Of a stretch of 11,503 bases of DNA, positions 1 to 5,617 are shown piece by piece; position 1 is the first letter of the stretch; each line of letters begins with the position of its first letter. The notes under the pieces were generated by a model that saw nothing but the letters and a program-made list of their open reading frames with translations, had not been told where the DNA came from and did not search any database. The stretch covers positions 1-11,503 of the forward strand of contig CAJPUK010000066.1 in NCBI GenBank assembly GCA_905373785.1, written 5' to 3'. The position numbers were made by a program, and so were the translations under genes. Source of the DNA: an uncultured Johnsonella sp. Lineage in GTDB: Bacteria > Bacillota > Clostridia > Lachnospirales > Lachnospiraceae.

Positions 1-6
1 TATAAA

Positions 7-33
7 TTAGCACTCAACACTTGACAGTGCTAA
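7..33. promoter_or_regulatory. CIRCE operator (HrcA binding site) of the groE operon
   Basis: The left arm TTAGCACTC (7-15) and right arm CAGTGCTAA (25-33) are separated by 9 bases. This matches the CIRCE consensus TTAGCACTC-N9-GAGTGCTAA except for one base (C instead of G at 25). CIRCE is the operator of the heat-shock repressor HrcA and classically precedes groESL and dnaK operons in Firmicutes. Here it overlaps the -35 box, so bound HrcA should block RNA polymerase directly. Confidence 0.95.
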
Positions 34-49
34 CAAAATTTAGTATAAT
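21..49 (+). promoter_or_regulatory. Sigma-A promoter of groES-groEL
   Basis: A perfect -35 box TTGACA (21-26) and a perfect -10 box TATAAT (44-49) are separated by 17 bases. The -35 box lies inside the CIRCE spacer and right arm. Transcription should start near 56, leaving a leader of about 40 nt before groES. Confidence 0.93.
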
Positions 50-94
50 TTCCTCTAGTTAAAAACTAAATGAATTTATTAACAGGAGGATCAT

Positions 95-379
95 ATGAAG
101 TTAGTACCTTTATTTGATAAGGTTGTACTTAAGCAGCTTGAAGCGGAAGAAACCACAAAGTCAGGCATAGTGCTTACAGGACAGCCAAAAGAAAAACCGT
201 CTCAGGCAGAAGTTATAGCAGTAGGACCGGGCGGTGTGGTAGACGGCAAAGAAATCACCATGCAGGTTAAGGCAGGTGATAAGGTTATATATTCTAAATA
301 TGCAGGCACTGAAGTAGAGCTTGATAATGAAACATTTATAGTAGTAAAACAAAACGATATATTGGCAGTAATAGAGTAA
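95..379 (+). CDS. groES: Co-chaperonin GroES (Hsp10)
   Basis: This is a 94-residue GroES, the usual family length. It forms the heptameric lid of the GroEL folding chamber in the cytoplasm. The N-terminal family signature begins at P5-L6-F7-D8. The mobile loop that docks on GroEL lies at about residues 17-34, with the hydrophobic I25-V26-L27 tripeptide that contacts the GroEL apical domain. A VGPG turn sits at 43-46. The ATG follows a strong AGGAGGA site (84-90) by 4 bases. It is first in a two-gene operon, with groEL starting 23 bases after its stop. Regulation should be by HrcA through the overlapping CIRCE. Nothing in the sequence looks damaged. Confidence 0.97.
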   Translation: MKLVPLFDKVVLKQLEAEETTKSGIVLTGQPKEKPSQAEVIAVGPGGVVDGKEITMQVKAGDKVIYSKYAGTEVELDNETFIVVKQNDILAVIE

Positions 380-402
380 GAAGTTAACGGAGGCAAATTA
401 AT

Positions 403-2025
403 ATGGCTAAAGAAATTAAATACGGCGTAGAAGCTAGGAAGGCTCTTGAGTCAGGAGTTAACCAGCTTGCCGATACTGTAAGAGTAACACTCGGACCTAA
501 GGGAAGAAATGTAGTACTTGATAAGGCTTACGGTGCACCTTTAATTACCAATGACGGTGTAACCATAGCTAAGGAAATAGAGCTTGAAGATGCATTTGAG
601 AACATGGGAGCGCAGCTCGTTAAGGAAGTAGCTACCAAGACCAATGATGTAGCCGGAGACGGAACAACTACAGCAACAGTACTTGCACAGGCTATGATCA
701 ATGAAGGAATGAAGAACATAGCAGCAGGAGCCAATTCCATAGTTATCAGAAAGGGAATGAAGAAGGCTTGTGAAGTAGCGGTTGAGTCTATTGCAAAGAT
801 GAGTGAGCCTATAAACGGTAAGGAGCATATTGCAAGAGTTGCGGCTATTTCAGCAGGAGATGATGAGGTAGGTAAGCTTGTAGCGGATGCTATGGAAAAG
901 GTTACCAATGACGGGGTTATAACCATAGAAGAGTCAAAGACTATGCTTACAGAGCTTGACCTTGTAGAAGGTATGCAGTTTGACAGAGGATATGTATCAG
1001 CTTATATGTGCACAGATATGGAGAAGATGGAGGCAAATCTCGACAATCCGTACATCCTTATTACAGATAAGAAGATAGCGAATATTCAGGATATACTTCC
1101 TATACTCGAGGAAATAGTAAAGACCGGCTCAAAGCTTTTGATAATTGCGGAAGATGTTGAGGGTGAAGCACTTACCACACTTATAGTCAATAAGTTAAGA
1201 GGTACATTTAATGTAGTGGCTGTTAAGGCACCGGGATACGGAGACAGAAGAAAGGAAATGCTTAAGGACATAGCGGTACTTACCGGAGCTACGGTTATAA
1301 GTGAAGAAGTAGGCTTGGATCTTAAGGAAACTACACTCGATGCTTTAGGACGTGCAAAGTCAGTTAAGGTATCAAAAGAAAATACCATCATAGTAGACGG
1401 ACTTGGAGAAAAGAAAGATATAGACAACAGAGTTGCGCAGATAAAGGCACAGCTTGCAGAAAGTACTTCAGACTTTGATAAGGAGAAGTTCCAAGAAAGA
1501 CTTGCAAAGCTCTCAGGAGGAGTTGCGGTTATAAGAGTCGGAGCAGCTACCGAGACAGAGATGAAAGAAGCGAAGCTTCGTATGGAAGACGCACTTAATG
1601 CTACAAGAGCGGCTGTAGAAGAAGGAATTATCTCAGGAGGCGGTTCAGCTTACATACATGCAAGCAAGGATGTAGAAAAGCTTATCGAAAGTCTTGAAGG
1701 AGATGAGAAGACCGGTGCCAAGATCTTACTTAAGGCACTTGAGGCTCCGCTTTTCCGTATAGCTGAGAATGCCGGACTTGAAGGAAGCGTTATAGTAAGC
1801 AAGGTTAAGGAAGCTAAGGAAGGTGTAGGCTTTGATGCATATAAGGAAGAGTATGTTGATATGATCAAGGCAGGCATACTTGATCCTGCCAAGGTTACTC
1901 GTTCAGCACTGCAAAATGCAACTTCTGTAGCAAGTACCTTACTTACTACAGAGTCTGTAGTGGCTAATATCAAGGAAGATGCTCCTGCTATGCCTGCAGG
2001 TGCCGGCATGGGCGGAATGATGTAA
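403..2025 (+). CDS. groEL: Chaperonin GroEL (Hsp60)
   Basis: This is a full-length 540-residue GroEL, the ATP-driven tetradecameric folding chamber. The ATP site is visible as the G-P-K-G loop near residues 31-34 and the GDGTTT motif at 85-90, with the phosphate/metal Asp at 87. The Asp equivalent to E. coli D398 is at 396. The cpn60 signature A-A-V-E-E-G-I-I-S-G-G-G spans about 403-414. The C-terminus ends in the Gly/Met-rich tail (GAGMGGMM) that projects into the cavity. The ATG is preceded by GGAGG (389-393) at 9-base spacing. It is co-transcribed with groES, and the 2061-2110 terminator follows its stop. No frameshift or missing residue is seen. Confidence 0.98.
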   Translation: MAKEIKYGVEARKALESGVNQLADTVRVTLGPKGRNVVLDKAYGAPLITNDGVTIAKEIELEDAFENMGAQLVKEVATKTNDVAGDGTTTATVLAQAMINEGMKNIAAGANSIVIRKGMKKACEVAVESIAKMSEPINGKEHIARVAAISAGDDEVGKLVADAMEKVTNDGVITIEESKTMLTELDLVEGMQFDRGYVSAYMCTDMEKMEANLDNPYILITDKKIANIQDILPILEEIVKTGSKLLIIAEDVEGEALTTLIVNKLRGTFNVVAVKAPGYGDRRKEMLKDIAVLTGATVISEEVGLDLKETTLDALGRAKSVKVSKENTIIVDGLGEKKDIDNRVAQIKAQLAESTSDFDKEKFQERLAKLSGGVAVIRVGAATETEMKEAKLRMEDALNATRAAVEEGIISGGGSAYIHASKDVEKLIESLEGDEKTGAKILLKALEAPLFRIAENAGLEGSVIVSKVKEAKEGVGFDAYKEEYVDMIKAGILDPAKVTRSALQNATSVASTLLTTESVVANIKEDAPAMPAGAGMGGMM

Positions 2026-2060
2026 GATAAGGGGAGACCCTTAAAATAATATAAGTTATA

Positions 2061-2110
2061 AAATGAGGATACCTGATTAAGTTTTACCAAGCAGGTATCC
2101 TTATTTTATT
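2061..2110 (+). terminator. Rho-independent terminator of groES-groEL
   Basis: The inverted repeat AGGATACCTG (2066-2075) / CAGGTATCCT (2092-2101) is a perfect 10-bp stem. It extends outward to about 15 bp (2061-2075/2092-2106) with one G-U pair, and has a 16-nt loop. A T-rich run (TTATTTTATTTAT) follows. It lies 36 bases after the groEL stop. It may also help stop the converging leftward recombinase transcript, but the flank on that side is only weakly U-rich. Confidence 0.9.
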
Positions 2111-2252
2111 TATACAGATTTTTCTTATATTCCATATAATAGTTATTTACAGTTTTTTTCCAACAGTCTTTAAAAGGTTTATTTATAGAGGTTTTTCTTA
2201 TGTTCTCTATAAGAGTTATTTATACAGACTTTTTTATAGTTTTGTGGAAAAA
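2106..2252. repeat. Four degenerate ~37-bp tandem repeats
   Basis: The motif TTATTTATACAG or a close variant starts at 2106, 2143, 2179 and 2216, giving regular spacing of 37, 36 and 37 bases. Units 1 (2106-2142) and 3 (2179-2215) agree at 31 of 37 positions by hand count. Units 2 and 4 are more diverged, so a 73-bp double unit is also a fair description. Unit 1 contains a dyad, TTATAT-TCC-ATATAA (2125-2139), and unit 3 has a weaker dyad in the same place. The array lies between convergent groEL and the recombinase gene and has no coding potential. Its function is unknown. Confidence 0.75.
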
Positions 2253-2276
2253 TTAAACATATACTCACTACAATTC

Positions 2277-3326
2277 TTACCTCAATTTTACCATATTTCT
2301 TGCTCTTTTTCTTCTGTCATCCTCTATAGCGGCATAATGTTTTTTAGTAGTATTGACATCACTATGTCCCAAAACATCAGCTACAAGATAGATATCACCG
2401 GTTTCCCTGTAAAGATTGGTACCGTAGGTACTGCGAAGTTTATGCGGTGTTATTCTTTTTAAGGGACTTATTAAATAAGCGTACTTTTTAACCAGATTTT
2501 CAACGCTTTTTACACTTATTCTCCTCATTTGCATGGACAGGAATAAGGCATCCTCATGCCCTTCTATAGGAATAAGAGTTTTCCTTTCTTCCATATATAT
2601 GTTAAGAGTATCACAAACCTCATCACTGAAATATACGGTAACCTCATTACCGCCTTTTCTGTGTATGCGTATGCCGTTATTCTTAAAATCAACATCAGTA
2701 AGATTAAGCCCTACACACTCGGATACTCTGATGCCGGTACCCAGCATAAGACTAAGAAGTGCCAAGTCCCTGTTTTTGGTTTTCTCATGATAAGCTTTTT
2801 GTTTATCCGTAAGCATATCTCCGTTTTCAGCCTCATCTAAAAGAAGAGCCACCTCGTCGATATCAAGTCTTACTATTTCCTTTTGGTGAAGTTTCGGAAG
2901 TCCGACTCTTGAGATATAATTATTTTCAAGCCTTTCAAGTTTGTAAAAGTACTTGAAAAAACTTTTAAGGCAGGAGATTTTTCGTTTTATACTTAAGTCC
3001 TTGTTAAGTAGTTCCTTATCTTCATCTTCCCTGTATTTTAGGTATTCCATAAACTCTTCAAAGTCGGGAACCTTTAGCCTGTCAAGGTCAGCAAGACTTA
3101 TTTCACTGATATCGCTGTATTTCTTTTTAAGATAAGGATTATTGTTAAGCAGGTATTTAAAAAACACTTTTAAATCATAGGCGTAGGCTATGCGTGTGCG
3201 TGAGCCGGTACGAGGCTCTATCCCCCTAAAAAACTCCCTGCAATAACTTGGAAGTTCGCTGCCCAGTTCCCTCAGTTTATTTATATTTTTTTTATCTACA
3301 TTTTCATGATACGAAAGATTCGCCAT
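2277..3326 (-). CDS. Tyrosine recombinase, XerS-like (Xer/phage integrase family)
   Basis: This is a 349-residue tyrosine recombinase that cuts and rejoins DNA through a covalent tyrosine intermediate. An N-terminal SAM-like core-binding domain spans about residues 25-140. The C-terminal catalytic domain spans about 150-340. All catalytic residues are present: R200 in GTGIRVSE, K224 in HRKGG, H295 and R298 in HKLR, H321 in LGH, and Y331. The length and the K-x-R-D-L-A-xx-LML-x-G-G/T-IR block resemble the single-protein chromosome-dimer resolvase XerS of streptococci more than XerC/XerD (about 300 residues). That comparison is from memory. The ATG follows AAGAGGT at 5-base spacing. No partner recombinase, excisionase or element boundary is visible, so a housekeeping Xer role or an orphan integrase both remain possible. 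Confidence 0.9.
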   Translation of the reverse strand: MANLSYHENVDKKNINKLRELGSELPSYCREFFRGIEPRTGSRTRIAYAYDLKVFFKYLLNNNPYLKKKYSDISEISLADLDRLKVPDFEEFMEYLKYREDEDKELLNKDLSIKRKISCLKSFFKYFYKLERLENNYISRVGLPKLHQKEIVRLDIDEVALLLDEAENGDMLTDKQKAYHEKTKNRDLALLSLMLGTGIRVSECVGLNLTDVDFKNNGIRIHRKGGNEVTVYFSDEVCDTLNIYMEERKTLIPIEGHEDALFLSMQMRRISVKSVENLVKKYAYLISPLKRITPHKLRSTYGTNLYRETGDIYLVADVLGHSDVNTTKKHYAAIEDDRRKRARNMVKLR

Positions 3327-3345
3327 AATTACCTCTTAAACTGAT

Positions 3346-3531
3346 TTATAATAAAAGTTTGGATTGATTATAATATATATACGATTTATGCACAATAAAG
3401 AAATGGTCAGAAACGCTCCTTATTTCAATCTTACCCGCAGTAGGGTTGATAAAGTTTCGACTTTCTTTTACAGACCGCAAGTTTGATTGTCCCTTAAGAC
3501 AGCTTTTCTTAGATGCAAATCGAACAAACAC
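3346..3531 (-). CDS. Doubtful 61-codon ORF upstream of the recombinase
   Basis: A GTG-initiated frame of 61 codons ends 19 bases before the recombinase ATG, so the two could form an operon. The product would be basic and without a recognisable domain or membrane segment. In its favour, the stretch is about 39% G+C by hand count, like the neighbouring genes and unlike the AT-rich intergenic DNA. Against it, the only candidate ribosome site (AAAAAGG, 3535-3541 on the complementary strand) is just 3 bases from the start. The likely parE -35 box abuts its 5' end, and a plausible recombinase promoter lies within it. It may be a small gene, a gene relic, or a structured control region. Confidence 0.25.
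   Translation of the reverse strand: MFVRFASKKSCLKGQSNLRSVKESRNFINPTAGKIEIRSVSDHFFIVHKSYIYYNQSKLLL
3367..3395 (-). promoter_or_regulatory. Probable promoter of the recombinase gene
   Basis: On the minus strand, TTGTGC (3390-3395) and TATAAT (3367-3372) are separated by exactly 17 bases. The predicted start is near 3360, about 35 bases upstream of the recombinase ATG and just before its AAGAGGT ribosome site. The -10 box is perfect and the -35 box matches 4 of 6 bases. Confidence 0.55.
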
Positions 3532-3561
3532 TTGCCTTTTTACAAAATAATAATATATAAT
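3532..3561 (+). promoter_or_regulatory. Probable promoter of the parE-parC operon
   Basis: TTGCCT (3532-3537) and TATAAT (3556-3561) are separated by 18 bases. The expected start near 3568 leaves an AT-rich leader of about 124 nt before parE. In that leader TATAGAA (3620-3626) can pair with TTCTATA (3640-3646), and AAACTT (3614-3619) with AAGTTT (3632-3637). These are too weak for me to call a riboswitch. An in-frame ATG at 3560 overlaps the -10 box, so it is unlikely to be translated. Confidence 0.6.
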
Positions 3562-3691
3562 GTGTTTCGTTGCGTTAATCGCAGTAAAATCTAACCCTAA
3601 TAAAATTAATAATAAACTTTATAGAAAAGATAAGTTTAGTTCTATAGATTATGGATTGTATGAGAAATCCTTACTTAAACAGGAGGAAAAA

Positions 3692-5533
3692 ATGGCACAG
3701 TATAATGCGGACAGTATAAGTGTACTTGAGGGATTGGAAGCTGTCAGAAAAAGACCGGGTATGTATATAGGAAGTGTGGGGCAAAAAGGTCTTAATCACC
3801 TGATATATGAAATACTTGATAATTCGGTTGACGAATATTTGGCAGGTCATTGTAAAAACATATATATAACTTTGGAGGCAGACGGTTCCTGTACGGTTGA
3901 AGACGACGGAAGAGGCATACCTACAGAACTTCACAAAAAGGGAGTTGCAGCGGCAAGAGTTGTACTTTCAACCCTTCATGCCGGAGGTAAATTCGATAAT
4001 TCGGCGTATAAAACCAGCGGTGGACTACATGGTGTAGGTTCCTCGGTTGTTAATGCGTTATCAAAGAAAATGGATGTGTATATTTCAAGAAACGGAAATG
4101 TATACCATGATTCCTATGAAAAGGGAGTACCAAAAACAGAGCTTGTTAAAGGGCTTCTTCCGGTGATAGCCAAAACAAAGAAAACAGGTACAAAGATCAA
4201 TTTTTTACCGGATGATACTATATTTGAAAAGACGGCATTCAGAACCGATTGGCTTAAATCAAGACTGCACGAGACAGCCTATCTTAACCCAAGTCTCTAT
4301 ATACACTATAAAAATTTAAGAGATGAGATAAAAGAAGAGATAGTATACCATGAAGAAGACGGAATAAGTGCCTATGTAAAGGAGCTTAATAAGGGCAAGG
4401 AAACTTTGCATGATCCCATATATATAAAGGGGCTGTCGGACAAAATAGAAGTAGAGGTTGCTATACAGTTTGTAGATGCCTTTGAGGAAAATATACTCGG
4501 CTTTTGTAACAATATCTTTACCCAAGAGGGCGGAACCCATATAGTAGGTTTTAAGACAAGATTTACCCAAATGATCAATACCTACGCAAGAGAGCTTGGC
4601 ATATTAAAAGAAAAGGATGCCAACTTTACAGGCTCGGATACAAGAAACGGTATGACTGCCATAGTGGTAACCAAGCACCCCGATCCTATATTTGAGGGGC
4701 AGACTAAAACAAAACTTGCAAGTGCGGATGCCACCAAGGCGGTAAGTACGGTAGTGCAGGAGGAGCTTGGAAGATTTCTTGACAGGAATATAGATACACT
4801 TAAGGCAATCATCTCCTGTGCGGAAAAATCAGCCAAGATAAGAAAGGCGGAAGAAAAAGCCAAGATAAATATGCTTTCAAAGTCAAAGTTTTCATTTGAC
4901 TCCAACGGAAAGCTTGCCAATTGTGAGTCTAAGGATGCAAGCAAATGCGAGATATTCATAGTTGAGGGTGACTCCGCCGGAGGCTCCGCAAAGACTGCAA
5001 GGGACAGAAAGTATCAGGCTATACTGCCTATAAGAGGAAAGATACTCAATGTAGAAAAAGCCTCTATAGATAAGGTTTTAGCCAATGCTGAAATAAAAAC
5101 CATGATCAATGCCTTCGGCTGCGGCTTTTCGGAAGGCTACGGCAATGATTTTGATATAAGCAAATTAAAGTATCATAAGATAATACTTATGACGGATGCG
5201 GATGTAGACGGCAGTCATATAGATACCCTGCTTTTAACCTTTATATACAGATTTATGCCGGAGCTTATCAACAACGGACACATATATATTGCCATGCCGC
5301 CGCTTTACAAGGCTATACCTAAAAAAGGCGAAGAAGTCTATCTTTATGACGAAAAGGCATTGGAAGAGTACAGAAAAAAAAGCAAGGGAGCATTTACCTT
5401 ACAAAGATATAAGGGACTGGGGGAGATGGATGCACAGCAGCTGTGGGAAACTACCCTTGATCCGAAGAAAAGAGTGCTTAAAAGAGTTGAAATAGAAGAT
5501 GCAGAATGGCTAATGAAATCACACAGCTTTTAA
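3692..5533 (+). CDS. parE: DNA topoisomerase IV subunit B (ParE; GyrB family), 3' end frameshifted
   Basis: This is the ATPase subunit of a type IIA topoisomerase, which pairs with ParC to decatenate and relax chromosomes. The GHKL ATPase shows E40 and N44 (E-I-L-D-N-S), D71-x-G73-x-G75, and the lid motif GGLHGVG. The TOPRIM domain shows E425-G-D-S and the metal-binding D502-x-D504-x-D506, and QRYKGLGEM lies near the end. The start is at 3692 because AGGAGG (3681-3686) precedes it and the upstream in-frame extension overlaps the promoter. The frame as read ends after 613 residues, with an atypical W-L-M-K-S-H-S-F end. The normal C-terminus continues in the -1 frame to 5604, giving 637 residues if one G is restored near 5508. 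The YKTSGG block and the ParC partner favour ParE, although RGKILNVEKA is GyrB-like, so GyrB is the alternative. Confidence 0.9.
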   Translation: MAQYNADSISVLEGLEAVRKRPGMYIGSVGQKGLNHLIYEILDNSVDEYLAGHCKNIYITLEADGSCTVEDDGRGIPTELHKKGVAAARVVLSTLHAGGKFDNSAYKTSGGLHGVGSSVVNALSKKMDVYISRNGNVYHDSYEKGVPKTELVKGLLPVIAKTKKTGTKINFLPDDTIFEKTAFRTDWLKSRLHETAYLNPSLYIHYKNLRDEIKEEIVYHEEDGISAYVKELNKGKETLHDPIYIKGLSDKIEVEVAIQFVDAFEENILGFCNNIFTQEGGTHIVGFKTRFTQMINTYARELGILKEKDANFTGSDTRNGMTAIVVTKHPDPIFEGQTKTKLASADATKAVSTVVQEELGRFLDRNIDTLKAIISCAEKSAKIRKAEEKAKINMLSKSKFSFDSNGKLANCESKDASKCEIFIVEGDSAGGSAKTARDRKYQAILPIRGKILNVEKASIDKVLANAEIKTMINAFGCGFSEGYGNDFDISKLKYHKIILMTDADVDGSHIDTLLLTFIYRFMPELINNGHIYIAMPPLYKAIPKKGEEVYLYDEKALEEYRKKSKGAFTLQRYKGLGEMDAQQLWETTLDPKKRVLKRVEIEDAEWLMKSHSF

Positions 5534-5604
5534 TGGGCTCTGAGGTCATGCCCAGAAGAAACTTTATATACGAACACGCTGCACAGGCTGTAATAGACGC
5601 ATAA
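5509..5604 (+). pseudogene. parE: Displaced C-terminal 31 codons of parE (apparent 1-bp deletion)
   Basis: Read from 5509 in the frame one base behind parE, the DNA encodes A-N-E-I-T-Q-L-L-M-G-S-E-V-M-P-R-R and onward to V-I-D-A, then TAA at 5602-5604. This is the conserved LMG-x-E-V-x-PRR-x-F-I end of GyrB/ParE proteins. Adding one G to the GG at 5508-5509 turns E-W-L-M into E-W-A-N-E and joins the two parts without a gap. The restored stop overlaps the parC ribosome site (AGGAGG, 5604-5609), the expected operon geometry. It is either a sequencing/assembly error or a true mutation. Confidence 0.85.
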
Positions 5605-5617
5605 GGAGGGGAAAAAC

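Noticed and set aside
528..2090. Open frames antisense to groEL (528-926, 1086-1427, 1650-2090)
   Set aside because: They are antisense to a full-length conserved gene, have biased low-complexity translations, and lack ribosome sites. They are shadows of groEL codon structure.
2106..2252. CRISPR array (unit size near 37 bp)
   Set aside because: The units are contiguous and degenerate, with no unique spacers between identical repeats and no cas genes nearby.
3521..3534. LexA/DinR (SOS) box CGAACAAACACTTG
   Set aside because: The left half matches CGAAC, but the right half (ACTTG) departs from the GTTCG/GTTYC half-site, leaving too few matches.
3560..3691. Longer parE start at ATG 3560
   Set aside because: This ATG overlaps the -10 box, lacks a ribosome site, and its first 44 codons do not look like GyrB/ParE. 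ATG 3692 has AGGAGG and begins the conserved protein.
5507..5535. Programmed -1 frameshifting in parE
   Set aside because: No good slippery heptamer is in frame. The conserved A-N-E-I-T-Q residues lie in the -1 frame immediately after TGG, so the indel is at TGG. Slipping later at TTT-TAA would lose those residues.
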